Below, in pieces: positions 52,816 to 63,113 of a stretch of 64,000 nt of DNA; position 1 is the stretch's first letter, and each line of letters starts with the position of its first letter. The position numbers were made by a program, and so were the translations under genes. The stretch comes from Mycobacteroides chelonae (lineage in GTDB: Bacteria > Actinomycetota > Actinomycetes > Mycobacteriales > Mycobacteriaceae). The notes under the pieces were generated by a model. The model was not told where the DNA came from. It saw nothing but the letters and a program-made list of their open reading frames with translations, and ran no database searches. The stretch spans positions 1,612,001 through 1,676,000 of the forward strand of contig NZ_CP050145.1 in assembly GCF_016767715.1 (NCBI RefSeq), given 5' to 3'.

Positions 52816-53463
52816 ATGACCAGTCGTCGAGAGCGGAGCTCTCATGCGGGCGCCTCCGCGCGACGTGACTCGGTTCGCGGTGAGCAGAAACTGCGCACCC
52901 GCACCGCATTGATGGAAGCCGCCCTTGAGCTTTCGCGTACTCAGGCGTTCTCGGGACTGAGCCTGCGTGATGTCGCCCGTGGCGCGGGAATCTCGCCGAC
53001 GGCCTTCTACCGGCACTTCGCTTCCCTGGATGACCTGGGTGTCGCGCTGGCCGAAGAGGGAATGCGCATCGCCCGGGGGATCGCCCGGGAGATACGCCGG
53101 CGCGAACCGGCGACGTTGGCCGAAGCCATGCGCATCCTTGCCGAGCAGGTTCAGGAAAGCCCTGATCAGCTGCGGTTTGTCGTCACCGAGCGGTACACCG
53201 CACCCACCGAGGTGCGCAGGGCCGTGAACATCGAGATGCGGCTGCTCGCCGGCGAGCTGGCGATCGACCTGGCGCGTCGCGAAAAGATGCGGCTCTGGGA
53301 TTCGGCCGATCTCACGACGGCCGCCAGCCTGCTGCTATCGATCGGCGCCAACGCGGTGGCCGAGTTGGTGCAGCCCGACGCCGACACCAACGATGTCGTC
53401 GACAGCGCCACCAGCGCCCTGACCATGGCCTTCGTCGGCCTGCAGAATTGGCGCTCCAGTTAG
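52816..53463 (+). CDS. TetR-family regulator, probable desaturase repressor
   Basis: A 215-residue TetR protein. The helix-turn-helix is at about 45-80 (LSLRDVARGAGISPTAFYRHFASLDDLG in segments). It diverges from the desaturase/reductase operon. DesT of Pseudomonas is a TetR protein that controls just such a desaturase-reductase pair in response to acyl-CoA saturation. By position this is a functional analogue, not proven homologue. The ATG at 52816 is chosen from the family start; the frame is open further upstream. Confidence 0.8.
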   Translation: MTSRRERSSHAGASARRDSVRGEQKLRTRTALMEAALELSRTQAFSGLSLRDVARGAGISPTAFYRHFASLDDLGVALAEEGMRIARGIAREIRRREPATLAEAMRILAEQVQESPDQLRFVVTERYTAPTEVRRAVNIEMRLLAGELAIDLARREKMRLWDSADLTTAASLLLSIGANAVAELVQPDADTNDVVDSATSALTMAFVGLQNWRSS

Positions 53464-53636
53464 TGTGAGGGCCCGCTAGTCCCAGCGCCCGATTCACCGA
53501 GTCGCTGGTGCAACCGGTCGCGGATCTCATCGACCGTGTACGCCTCGCGTTTGCGTTGATCGCGGGCGACCAGCACGCCTCCCGCTGCCACCCCGACAGC
53601 CCCGGCGAGCCCGAGCCACTTCCACATGTTGGCCAT
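53460..53636 (-). CDS. small membrane protein, 58 residues
   Basis: The ATG at 53636 opens MANMWKWLGLAGAVGVAAGG, a single membrane helix, followed by DQRKREAYTVDEIRDRLHQRLGE (in parts), a charged cytoplasmic helix. It overlaps the TetR stop by four bases on the opposite strand. The regular amphipathic tail and positive-inside charges favour a real gene. Similar tiny proteins occur in mycobacteria, with no known role. Confidence 0.6.
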   Translation of the reverse strand: MANMWKWLGLAGAVGVAAGGVLVARDQRKREAYTVDEIRDRLHQRLGESGAGTSGPSH

Positions 53637-53658
53637 CGCTCCAGGCTACGGTGCGGGA

Positions 53659-54363
53659 ATGAGTGAGATAGGAGCCGTGTCGATCGACGAGGCGCTCGAT
53701 GCGACGCGGACGGGCGACATCTGGGTGTTCCGTGGACGGTCGGGTCCCGATCGCCTTATCCAGACCTTGTCGAACAGCCCGGTCAACCATGTCGGTATGA
53801 CGGTCGCCATCGATGATCTGCCGCCGCTGATGTGGCATGCCGAACTCGGTAACAAGCTCACCGATGTCTGGACCGGCGATAACCATCGGGGGGTGCAACT
53901 GCACGATGCGCGTGAGGCGATCGAGCGATGGGCGCACGTGTATGGACAGCGGTGCTGGCTGCGGCAGCTGAGCCCGCGGATAACCCGCGAGCAGGAAGAC
54001 ATCGCACTGCGCGTGGTGGCCCGGATGGACGGGACGCCATTTCCGGCTACCGCGCGGCTGACCGGTCGCTGGATGCGGGGCCGGCTTCCTACGGTCAGCG
54101 ATCTCACGCGGGGACTTCCCTTCGTGCACAAGAAGGTTCGCGAGGTGGCCGAGCGGGACATCACGAAAAAACGGCAAGCCGGGCTGGAGACGGCGTTCTG
54201 CGCCGAGACGGTGGCGATCACTCTCGAGGAGATGGGGTTGCTCATCACCGAGAAGCGCTCGAACTACTTCGATCCGGGGTCGTTCTGGAGCGGTGATGAT
54301 CTACCGCTGGCGCCGGGCTACTCACTGGGCAGGGAGATCGCCGTCGAGGTGCCGGAGGCTTAG
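53659..54363 (+). CDS. YiiX-like permuted papain-fold (NlpC/P60 superfamily) protein
   Basis: A 234-residue soluble protein. The segment [11 protein letters not shown] supplies a His in the first strand, and [17 protein letters not shown] a Cys at the start of a helix, the order expected in permuted NlpC/P60 enzymes of the YiiX/YebB type. Such proteins may cleave amide or thioester bonds. Mycobacterial relatives are uncharacterised. The ATG at 53659 gives the shortest natural start ([12 protein letters not shown]). It converges with fdhD, with overlapping stops. Confidence 0.55.
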   Translation: MSEIGAVSIDEALDATRTGDIWVFRGRSGPDRLIQTLSNSPVNHVGMTVAIDDLPPLMWHAELGNKLTDVWTGDNHRGVQLHDAREAIERWAHVYGQRCWLRQLSPRITREQEDIALRVVARMDGTPFPATARLTGRWMRGRLPTVSDLTRGLPFVHKKVREVAERDITKKRQAGLETAFCAETVAITLEEMGLLITEKRSNYFDPGSFWSGDDLPLAPGYSLGREIAVEVPEA

Positions 54364-55181
54364 AGCACCCGATCCGCCCGGGTGTAAACGTTCATGCTGT
54401 CCTCACGCAGGAACGCCACCAGCGTCATCCCGGACTGTGCCGCGAGATCCACAGCCAACGAGGACGGCGCCGACACCGCGGCCAGGATGGGAATGCCCGC
54501 CATGGTGGCCTTCTGGGCGAGCTCGAAGGAGGCCCGCCCGCTGACCAACAGTGTGGTCCCGGTGAGGGGCACCTTGCCGTTTTCGAGAGCCCACCCGATG
54601 ACCTTGTCCACCGCGTTGTGCCGGCCGATGTCCTCGCGGACCGCCAACATGGCGCCGTCCGTGGTGAACAGTGCCGCGGCATGCAGCCCGCCGGTGGTCG
54701 CGAAAACCTTTTGCGCCGAGCGAAGTTTGTCGGGCAGTCCCGCCAGCGTGGTCGATTCGATGGTGGACGGGTCGTCGCCGGGGGAGAAGCGGCTGATGGT
54801 GCGCACCGCCTCCAGCGATCCCTTGCCGCAGACACCACAGGACGAGGTGGTGTAGAAGTTTCTCGTCACCGCCGGGTCGGGGGCGGGAACGCCAGGGGCG
54901 AGGGTCACATCCAGGACGTTGTAGGTGTTCAGGCCGTCGGGCCCTTCGCCCTGGCAGTAGCGCACGGTCAGCAGATCGTCGCGGCCGGCGATGACCCCTT
55001 CGGTGAGCAGGAATCCTTGGGTGAGTTCGACATCCGATCCAGGGGTGCGCATGGTGACGGCTACTGGCTGCCCATTGACCCGGATCTCCAGGGGCTCCTC
55101 GACGACGAGAGTCTCGCTGCGCTCGCCCCGTCCGACCCCGTCGATGCGGCGTATCTTGCGCCTGTCGGTGACCCTACCCAC
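54360..55181 (-). CDS. fdhD: formate dehydrogenase accessory sulfurtransferase FdhD
   Basis: A 273-residue protein that passes sulfur from a cysteine desulfurase to the molybdenum cofactor of formate-dehydrogenase-type enzymes. The CxxC site is in [10 protein letters not shown], and [12 protein letters not shown] and [14 protein letters not shown] are conserved. I chose the GTG at 55181 from the family start ([12 protein letters not shown]). It overlaps the 3' end of the molybdo-oxidoreductase gene by 8 bases, so both are co-translated, as in Rv2899c-Rv2900c. Confidence 0.93.
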   Translation of the reverse strand: MGRVTDRRKIRRIDGVGRGERSETLVVEEPLEIRVNGQPVAVTMRTPGSDVELTQGFLLTEGVIAGRDDLLTVRYCQGEGPDGLNTYNVLDVTLAPGVPAPDPAVTRNFYTTSSCGVCGKGSLEAVRTISRFSPGDDPSTIESTTLAGLPDKLRSAQKVFATTGGLHAAALFTTDGAMLAVREDIGRHNAVDKVIGWALENGKVPLTGTTLLVSGRASFELAQKATMAGIPILAAVSAPSSLAVDLAAQSGMTLVAFLREDSMNVYTRADRVL

Positions 55182-57519
55182 GAGCCACCAGACGGATAAC
55201 GACGGCCTTCGACACCGGGGTGTTGGACCGTTCTGCAACGTGGTCTAGGGGCACAAGTGGATTGGTCTCTGGATAGTAGGCGGCGGCGTTACCGCGCGGG
55301 GTGGAGTACGGCACCACCAGAAAGTCCTCGGCGCGCCGCTCTTCGAGCGCTCCATCGGCGCCCGGGTACTCGGACACCAGATCAATTCGCGCGCCCTCGG
55401 ATAACCCAAATGCGGCAAGGTCTTCGGGATTGACGAAGACCACCCGGCGGCCGCCCTTGACGCCGCGGTAGCGGTCGTCGAGGCCGTAGATGGTGGTGTT
55501 GTACTGGTCATGGCTGCGCAGTGTCTGCAGCACCAGACGGCCTGCCGGTACCGGCACCCACTCCAGTGGTGCCGCAGAGAAATTGGCCTTACCCGTGTGC
55601 GTGGGAAATTGGCGATCGTCGCGCGGTGGATGCGGCAATGCGAACCCATCCGGTTGGCGGACCTTGGTGTTGTAGTCGGCGCATCCGGGTACCACCCGCG
55701 AGATGGCATCGCGGATGGTGTCGTAGTCGTCGGCAAACCTCTCCCACGGCACCGGGTGTACCGGCCCCAGGACGATGCGCGCCAGTTGACAGACGATGGC
55801 GACCTCGCTGCGTAGCACAGTGCTCGGCGGATGCAGACTGCCCCGTGAGAGGTGCACCATGGACATCGAATCTTCCACGGAGACAAGTTGTTTACCCGTC
55901 TCTTGGATGTCGCGATCGGTCCGTCCGAGAGTGGGCAGGATCAGCGCGGTGCGCCCATTCACCAGATGGCTGCGATTGAGCTTGGTGGAGATCTGCACGG
56001 TCAGTGCGCAATTGCGCAGCGCGGATTCGGTGACAGCGGTGTCGGGGGTGGCAGAGGCGAAATTTCCACCCATGCCGATGAAGACCGAGACCTTGCCGTC
56101 CCGCATGGCCCGGATCGCGTCCACCGTGTCGAGCCCGTGCTTGCGGGGAGTCTCGATGCCGAACTCGGAATCCAATGCAGCTAGGAAGGATTCGGGCATT
56201 TTCTCCCAGATGCCCATGGTGCGGTCACCCTGGACGTTCGAGTGACCGCGCACCGGGCACACCCCGGCACCCGGCTTGCCGATCATGCCGCGCATCAGCA
56301 GCAGGTTGGTCGCCTCAGCGATGGTGGCGACCGCATGCCGGTGCTGGGTCAGGCCCATGGCCCAGCAGAAGATGGTGCGCTGTGATTCGGCCAGGAGTGT
56401 GGCAACCGTGGTCAGTTGCTCCATGTCGATACCCGTTGCCTGCGTGACGGTGTCCCAATCAACCGTCCGTGTCCGCGCGGCCCATTCCTCGTATCCTGCG
56501 CAGTGCTCCTCGATGAATTGCCGGTCGACGATGCTGCCGGGGTTCGCGTCGTCGGCCTCCAGCAGCAGTCTGCCAAGCCCTGCGAAGAGCGCCATGTCGC
56601 CGCCGAGCCGGATCTGTACGAACTCGTCGGCGATGGACACACCGTGCCCGACCACGCCGTTGACCTTCTGCGGGTCCTTGAACCGGAGCAGTCCGGCCTC
56701 GGGGAGCGGGTTGACGGCAATGATCTTGGCGCCGTTCGCCTTTGCCTTCTCCAGCACCGAAAGCATGCGCGGATGGTTGGTGCCAGGATTTTGGCCGGCG
56801 ATGAGAATGACGTCCGCGTGCTCGATATCGGGTACCGACACCGAGCCCTTGCCGATTCCGATCGAGTCCGTCAGCGCGGTGCCCGAGGACTCGTGGCACA
56901 TGTTGGAACAGTCGGGCAGGTTGTTGGTGCCCAGGCTGCGGACCAGCAGCTGGTAGCAGAACGCGGCTTCATTACTGGTGCGCCCTGAGGTGTAGAAAAC
57001 CAGCCGGTCCGGATCGGCGGCCGCCCTGATCTCATCGGCGATGAGCGCGTACGCGTCGTCCCAATCAATGGGCCGGTAATGGGATTCGCCGGGGCGCAGC
57101 ACCATGGGGTGGGTGAGACGGCCTTGTTGGCTGAGCCAGTACTCGGGTAGTTCGCGGAGTTCCTCGACCGAGTGCTGGGCGAAAAATTCAGGGGTGACCG
57201 TGCGTTTGGTGGCCTCTTCGGCGACTGCCTTGGCGCCGTTCTCACAGAACTCGGCAAGTTTGCGGTGCCCCGGGGTTTCAGGCCAGGCACATCCGGGACA
57301 GTCAAACCCGTGACGTTGATTCAGCTTGGACAGCGTTGCGACGGTGCGCAATGGACCCATCTGTTCGAGGCCGCGTTGCAGGGAAACGCCGACCGCGGTC
57401 ATTCCCGCGGCGACGTCCTTCGCGCCGGTGACGGCGATATCGGGTTCGCCGATCTCGGCTGGCCCGGCTTCCTCGTGCTGGCCAACCGTCGGTATCCGGT
57501 GCCCGGTCATGCTTCCCAT
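55174..57519 (-). CDS. FdhF-type molybdopterin oxidoreductase (YdeP/TIGR01701-like)
   Basis: A 781-residue molybdo-bis-MGD enzyme (Rv2900c type). The N-terminal [12 protein letters not shown] is typical of this subgroup, not a four-Cys cluster. The Mo ligand is probably the Cys of SNMCHESSG. Cofactor-binding segments [31 protein letters not shown] and the C-terminal [11 protein letters not shown] domain follow. It is usually labelled formate dehydrogenase but activity is unproven. I chose the ATG at 57519; 57510 is possible. FdhD overlaps its end, and mobA lies 5 kb away. Confidence 0.9.
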   Translation of the reverse strand: MGSMTGHRIPTVGQHEEAGPAEIGEPDIAVTGAKDVAAGMTAVGVSLQRGLEQMGPLRTVATLSKLNQRHGFDCPGCAWPETPGHRKLAEFCENGAKAVAEEATKRTVTPEFFAQHSVEELRELPEYWLSQQGRLTHPMVLRPGESHYRPIDWDDAYALIADEIRAAADPDRLVFYTSGRTSNEAAFCYQLLVRSLGTNNLPDCSNMCHESSGTALTDSIGIGKGSVSVPDIEHADVILIAGQNPGTNHPRMLSVLEKAKANGAKIIAVNPLPEAGLLRFKDPQKVNGVVGHGVSIADEFVQIRLGGDMALFAGLGRLLLEADDANPGSIVDRQFIEEHCAGYEEWAARTRTVDWDTVTQATGIDMEQLTTVATLLAESQRTIFCWAMGLTQHRHAVATIAEATNLLLMRGMIGKPGAGVCPVRGHSNVQGDRTMGIWEKMPESFLAALDSEFGIETPRKHGLDTVDAIRAMRDGKVSVFIGMGGNFASATPDTAVTESALRNCALTVQISTKLNRSHLVNGRTALILPTLGRTDRDIQETGKQLVSVEDSMSMVHLSRGSLHPPSTVLRSEVAIVCQLARIVLGPVHPVPWERFADDYDTIRDAISRVVPGCADYNTKVRQPDGFALPHPPRDDRQFPTHTGKANFSAAPLEWVPVPAGRLVLQTLRSHDQYNTTIYGLDDRYRGVKGGRRVVFVNPEDLAAFGLSEGARIDLVSEYPGADGALEERRAEDFLVVPYSTPRGNAAAYYPETNPLVPLDHVAERSNTPVSKAVVIRLVARG

Positions 57520-57838
57520 TCTGGACCCGTTGTCGAGCCGGGGTGTCACAACCCTCGGATGGCCGGCCTGCGGTGACGGCACCACAAGGTAACCAAGCAG
57601 ATGCTTGGCCCCTCCCTGTGATTTGCCTCACGTCTACTGGCGGGTAGTGGGGCAACGGCACAGGCCAGGCGGCAGGGCAGAACTCGACAGGTGTCAAGTT
57701 TTATGCCTGCCGCTATGGCCTCGTCAAGGTCAACGGTATGAAAGTGCAATAATCGGTACCGAGAGTGACAGAAAACTCTGCGGAATGGTGGCGTACGTAC
57801 CGTCACCGCCAGAGTTCGTCGTGAAAGGTAGGTCACCG
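57520..57838. other. intergenic region between the molybdo-oxidoreductase and korA
   Basis: 319 bp between divergent genes, with no supported gene. It contains a GACA-GG-TGTC palindrome near 57688 and a relatively AT-rich stretch (about 57695-57790) with CAATAAT, a possible -10 for korA. Both promoters are expected here. Confidence 0.4.
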
Positions 57839-59746
57839 GTGGGCGACGGAGCCGTATCGGAGAAGCTGGAAAAGGTCGTCATCCGGTTTGCTGGAGATTC
57901 TGGTGACGGTATGCAGCTCACCGGAGACCGATTCACCTCTGAGGCTGCCGTCTTCGGCAATGACCTCGCGACCCAGCCGAACTATCCCGCAGAGATCCGG
58001 GCTCCTCAGGGCACGCTCCCGGGTGTTTCGTCCTTCCAGATCCAGATTGCCGACTACGACATCCTCACTGCGGGCGACCGGCCCGACGTGTTGGTGGCGA
58101 TGAATCCGGCGGCGCTCAAGGCCAACATCGGCGACCTGCCGCGCGGCGGCATGGTGATCGCCAATTCCGATGAGTTCACCAAGCGCAACCTGGCCAAGGT
58201 CGGCTATCAGTCCGACCCGCTGGAGCACGACGACATGTCGGATTACGTCGTTTACCAGGTTCCGATGACCACGCTGGCGCTCGGCGCCGTCGAGCCTGCC
58301 GGAGTCTCCAAGAAGGACGGCGCACGCACCAAGAACATGTTCGCGTTGGGGCTGCTGTCCTGGATGTACCACCGCCCACTCGAGGGCACCGAGCAGTTCC
58401 TGCGTGAGAAGTTCGCGAAGAAGCCCGATGTGGCCGAGGCCAACATCCTGGCCTTCCGTGCCGGCTGGAACTACGGCGAAACCACGGAAGCCTTCGGCAC
58501 CACGTACGAGGTGGCCAAGGCATCGCTGCCGCCGGGCGAGTACCGACAGGTTTCCGGTAACACCGCGATGGCTTACGGCGTTGTGGCGGCGGGCCGGCTC
58601 GCGAACACCAAGGTGGTGCTGGGCACCTACCCGATCACCCCGGCGTCGGACATCCTGCACGAGCTGAGCAAGTACAAGAACTTCGATGTGCTGACCTTCC
58701 AGGCCGAGGATGAGATCGCCGGAATCGGAGCGGCTCTGGGGGCTTCGTTCGGTGGTGCCCTGGGTGTCACCAGCACCTCCGGCCCCGGTGTGGCGCTCAA
58801 GAGCGAGGCCGTGGGTCTGGCGGTCATGACAGAGCTGCCGCTGCTGGTCATCGACGTGCAGCGCGGCGGACCGTCGACGGGCCTGCCCACCAAGACCGAG
58901 CAGGCCGACCTGTTGCAGGCGCTGTACGGCCGCAATGGTGAATCGCCGATCGCGGTGCTCGCACCGCGTTCGCCTTCGGACTGCTTCGACATCGCCATCG
59001 AGGCGGTGCGCATCGCGTTGATCTACCGGACCCCGGTGATGATCCTGTCCGACGGCGCGATCGCCAACGGCTCTGAGCCGTGGGCGATCCCGGACATCGC
59101 GAGCTATCCGGCGATTGAGCACACCTTCGCCTCGCCCGACCAGGACTTCGCACCCTACAACCGAGATCCGGAGACGCTGGCCCGCCAGTTCGCCGTTCCG
59201 GGCACTCCGGGCCTGGAGCACCGTATCGGTGGCCTGGAGAAGGCCAACGGTTCGGGCAACATCTCCTACGACCCGGCCAACCACGACTTGATGGTGCGGT
59301 TGCGCCAGCTCAAGATCGACGGAATCACCGTGCCGGACTTGGAGGTTGATGATCCCACCGGTGACGCACAACTGCTGATGATCGGGTGGGGCAGCTCCTA
59401 CGGCCCCATCGGCGAGGCATGCCGGCGCGCCCGCCGCAAGGGACTCAAGGTGGCTCACGCTCACCTGCGCCATCTCAATCCGTTCCCGGGGAACCTGGGC
59501 GAGGTGCTGCGCAAGTACCCGAAGGTCGTCGCGCCGGAGATGAACCTCGGACAGTTGTCGCTGCTGCTGCGTGGCAAGTTCCTGGTGGATGTGCAGTCGG
59601 TGACGAAGGTGCAGGGTATGGCCTTCCTCGCTGATGAGGTCGAAGAAATCATCGATGCGGCCCTGGACGGGTCGCTCGCCGAAAAGGAAAGCCAGAAGGC
59701 CGTTCTCGCGCGTGAATCCGCGGTGGCCGTAGGGGATCGAGCATGA
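57839..59746 (+). CDS. korA: 2-oxoglutarate:ferredoxin oxidoreductase, alpha subunit
   Basis: A 635-residue subunit with a fused gamma domain (about 1-190, VIRFAGDSGDGMQLTGDRF) and alpha/pyrimidine-binding domain (about 230-570: AYGVVAAGRLANTKVVLGTYPITPASDILHEL in segments). With KorB it converts 2-oxoglutarate to succinyl-CoA using ferredoxin, the mycobacterial alternative to 2-oxoglutarate dehydrogenase that is oxygen-tolerant. I chose the GTG at 57839 with AAAGGTAGG upstream (Rv2455c is 653 residues). Confidence 0.93.
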   Translation: MGDGAVSEKLEKVVIRFAGDSGDGMQLTGDRFTSEAAVFGNDLATQPNYPAEIRAPQGTLPGVSSFQIQIADYDILTAGDRPDVLVAMNPAALKANIGDLPRGGMVIANSDEFTKRNLAKVGYQSDPLEHDDMSDYVVYQVPMTTLALGAVEPAGVSKKDGARTKNMFALGLLSWMYHRPLEGTEQFLREKFAKKPDVAEANILAFRAGWNYGETTEAFGTTYEVAKASLPPGEYRQVSGNTAMAYGVVAAGRLANTKVVLGTYPITPASDILHELSKYKNFDVLTFQAEDEIAGIGAALGASFGGALGVTSTSGPGVALKSEAVGLAVMTELPLLVIDVQRGGPSTGLPTKTEQADLLQALYGRNGESPIAVLAPRSPSDCFDIAIEAVRIALIYRTPVMILSDGAIANGSEPWAIPDIASYPAIEHTFASPDQDFAPYNRDPETLARQFAVPGTPGLEHRIGGLEKANGSGNISYDPANHDLMVRLRQLKIDGITVPDLEVDDPTGDAQLLMIGWGSSYGPIGEACRRARRKGLKVAHAHLRHLNPFPGNLGEVLRKYPKVVAPEMNLGQLSLLLRGKFLVDVQSVTKVQGMAFLADEVEEIIDAALDGSLAEKESQKAVLARESAVAVGDRA

Positions 59747-60840
59747 CTGACGTTTTGAACGGAATCAACGGAATCAGTGGCCTGGCCGGTACCGATCTGG
59801 GCCTGACGGCCAATGCTCTGGTGCCGACCACCGATGTGGAGCAGAAGTCGAAGGACTTCACCTCGGATCAGGAAGTGCGCTGGTGCCCCGGTTGCGGTGA
59901 CTACGTCATCCTCAACACCATCCGTGGATTCCTGCCGGAGCTCGGGCTCAAGCGCGAGAACATCGTGTTCATCAGCGGCATTGGCTGCTCGAGCCGGTTC
60001 CCGTACTACCTGGATACCTACGGTATGCACTCGATCCACGGGCGTGCCCCGGCCATCGCGACGGGCCTGGCGCTGGCTCGAGAGGACCTTTCGGTATGGG
60101 TGGTGACCGGTGACGGTGACGCGCTGTCCATCGGCGGTAACCATCTGATCCACACCCTGCGCCGCAACGTGAATCTGACGATCCTGTTGTTCAACAACCG
60201 GATCTACGGCCTCACCAAGGGCCAGTACTCGCCGACCTCGGAGACCGGCAAGGTCACCAAGTCGACCCCGATGGGTTCGCTGGACTACCCCTTCAACCCG
60301 GTGTCGCTGGCCCTGGGGGCCGAGGCCACGTTCGTGGGACGGGCCCTGGATTCGGATAAGAAGGGTCTCTCGGAGGTGCTGCGTGCCGCGGCCGCGCACC
60401 GCGGTTCGGCCCTGGTCGAGATCCTGCAGGACTGCCCGATCTTCAACGACGGGTCCTTTGACCTGCTGCGTAAGGAAGGCGCCGAGCAGCGCGTCATCAA
60501 CGTGAGCCACGGCCAGCCGATCACCTTCGGTGCTGAGGGCGAACTCTGCGTCATCCGTTCGGGTTTCGGACTCGAAGTAGCCAAGACCGCGGATGTGAAG
60601 GCCGAGGACATTGTGGTGCACGACGCGCACTCGGATGACCCGGCCTACGCCTTCGCGCTGTCGCGGTTGTCCGAGCAGGATCTGGAGCACACCGTGATGG
60701 GTGTGTTCCGCAGCGTGCAGCGGCCGACGTACGACGATCTGGCCCGTGAGCAGCTGACCACCGCTGCGGCCGCCAAGCCGAGCGACACCGCGGCGCTGCA
60801 GGCGCTGCTGACCGGTCGCGACACCTGGACCGTCAGCTAG
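59743..60840 (+). CDS. korB: 2-oxoglutarate:ferredoxin oxidoreductase, beta subunit
   Basis: A 365-residue thiamine-diphosphate-binding subunit (Rv2454c). Motifs: VRWCPGCGDYVILN near residue 46, GIGCSSRFPYY, and the TPP signature GDGDALSIGGNHLIHTLRRN with NNRIYG. The ATG overlaps the korA stop (ATGA). A strong Rho-independent terminator follows 8 bases after its stop. Confidence 0.94.
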   Translation: MTDVLNGINGISGLAGTDLGLTANALVPTTDVEQKSKDFTSDQEVRWCPGCGDYVILNTIRGFLPELGLKRENIVFISGIGCSSRFPYYLDTYGMHSIHGRAPAIATGLALAREDLSVWVVTGDGDALSIGGNHLIHTLRRNVNLTILLFNNRIYGLTKGQYSPTSETGKVTKSTPMGSLDYPFNPVSLALGAEATFVGRALDSDKKGLSEVLRAAAAHRGSALVEILQDCPIFNDGSFDLLRKEGAEQRVINVSHGQPITFGAEGELCVIRSGFGLEVAKTADVKAEDIVVHDAHSDDPAYAFALSRLSEQDLEHTVMGVFRSVQRPTYDDLAREQLTTAAAAKPSDTAALQALLTGRDTWTVS

Positions 60841-60848
60841 GTGCTGGC

Positions 60849-60878
60849 GTGCTGCCGAGGAAATAGCGTCGGCAGCAC
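60849..60878 (+). terminator. Rho-independent terminator of korAB
   Basis: GTGCTGCCGA and TCGGCAGCAC form a perfect 10-bp stem around GGAAATAGCG, followed by GCATTTT. Confidence 0.88.
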
Positions 60879-61032
60879 GCATTTTGGCTTCTTTGTCGTC
60901 CGCTCGTTCGGATGCTTCGGCGTCTCCTCGCGCGCAATGTGCGGTTGCTCTCGTAGGATGCAGGGACGTTGATGTTCCGGGCCGCCGGTGTGGAACGCAA
61001 CCTTCATGCCCTAGATGCGAGGTGAGAAGGCC

Positions 61033-61341
61033 GTGAGGCAGTCGCTGATTGCGATAGCAGCAGTAGTGGCGATGATCGGTGTCTCGTTGGGGGGCGCAGA
61101 CACCGCGGCAGCCGCTCCGTCGGGTGGCAACGCCAACGATGTCATCAACGAGCTCAAGGCCAACGGGTATCGGGTGATCATCACTCGAAGCGGGGGTGGC
61201 GACCTGAGCAAGTGCACGGTCACCTCTGTGGAGAAGCAGTCCCCGGTGACGGATGTGGGGGCGGGCCGCGATGCGCAGAACTATCCGACCACCGTCCCGG
61301 TGACTTCGCGCAAGATCGCTGTCGTCGCATTGCGCTGCTAG
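61033..61341 (+). CDS. small secreted mycobacterial protein
   Basis: A 102-residue protein with a Sec signal peptide (about 1-30: RQSLIAIAAVVAMIGVSLGGADTAAAAP in segments, cleavage after AAAA). The mature part has NANDVINELKANGYRVIIT and two Cys (SKCTV and the last residue but none), suggesting one disulfide. Similar small exported proteins without known function are common in mycobacteria. I chose the GTG at 61033 with AGGTGAGAAGG upstream. Confidence 0.75.
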   Translation: MRQSLIAIAAVVAMIGVSLGGADTAAAAPSGGNANDVINELKANGYRVIITRSGGGDLSKCTVTSVEKQSPVTDVGAGRDAQNYPTTVPVTSRKIAVVALRC

Positions 61342-62440
<1,099 letters not shown>

Positions 62441-62464
62441 ACCCCGAGCAACAGAGATCTATTT

Positions 62465-62518
62465 CAACAAGCCATCAAGAGCGGAACCTTCGGTGACCCG
62501 CCTCTTGGTGGCTTGTTG
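62465..62518 (+). terminator. long stem-loop terminator after the rpf gene
   Basis: CAACAAGCCATCAAGAGCGG at 62465-62484 pairs with the 62498-62518 segment (ending GGTGGCTTGTTG) with one mismatch and one bulge, loop about 13 bases. No T-run follows, as is common in mycobacteria. Confidence 0.75.
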
Positions 62519-62541
62519 GCATCTGTGCGTACCTTTCTTCC

Positions 62542-63108
62542 ATGAACCAACTCGCGGCGGTGGTGCTCACCGGCGGGGCGTCGCGCCGTATGGGGCGCGA
62601 TAAGGCGGCCATCCGCTGGGGTGGGCAGACGCTGACACAATGCATCGTGCAGACGGTGGGTTCACGATGCGCACCGGTGATCGTGGTGCGCGCGCCGTTT
62701 CAGGACATTGCCGATGTGGACGCGGTCATCATCGCCGACCGTGAGCCCGGCCAGGGTCCACTGGTGGCGCTGGGGCAGGGGCTACGGGCCGCCGCGCACG
62801 TGGGCGCGCGCAGAGCCTTTGTCTGCGCCGTCGATATGCCGCTGGTGCGCGCGGCACTCATCGAGGAGCTCGCAACCGGCACCGGCCGCATCGTCCTTGC
62901 CACTGCCGAGGGCCGGGATCACTACCTGGCCGCCGTCTACGACGTAGGCCTATGCGACACCATTGATGAATTGACCAATGCCGGGGAACGCCGACTCGGT
63001 GCACTCGTTGAGCACGTTGGTGCGCAACGAATTTCGATATCCGACCCGAATTGGGTCGTGAACGTGAACACAGAGGCGGAGCTGAACGCGTTGCCACCTC
63101 TACCCTGA
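62542..63108 (+). CDS. mobA: molybdenum cofactor guanylyltransferase
   Basis: A 188-residue nucleotidyltransferase (Rv2453c) that joins GMP to molybdopterin to make the MGD cofactor. The signature LTGGASRRMGRDKA (nucleotide-binding loop) is at 9-22, and DMPLVRAALIEEL provides the metal-binding Asp. The C-terminal WVVNVNTEAEL is typical. It serves enzymes such as the molybdo-oxidoreductase encoded upstream in this window. The YibE/F-like gene starts 5 bases after its stop. Confidence 0.92.
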   Translation: MNQLAAVVLTGGASRRMGRDKAAIRWGGQTLTQCIVQTVGSRCAPVIVVRAPFQDIADVDAVIIADREPGQGPLVALGQGLRAAAHVGARRAFVCAVDMPLVRAALIEELATGTGRIVLATAEGRDHYLAAVYDVGLCDTIDELTNAGERRLGALVEHVGAQRISISDPNWVVNVNTEAELNALPPLP

Positions 63109-63113
63109 CAGGC

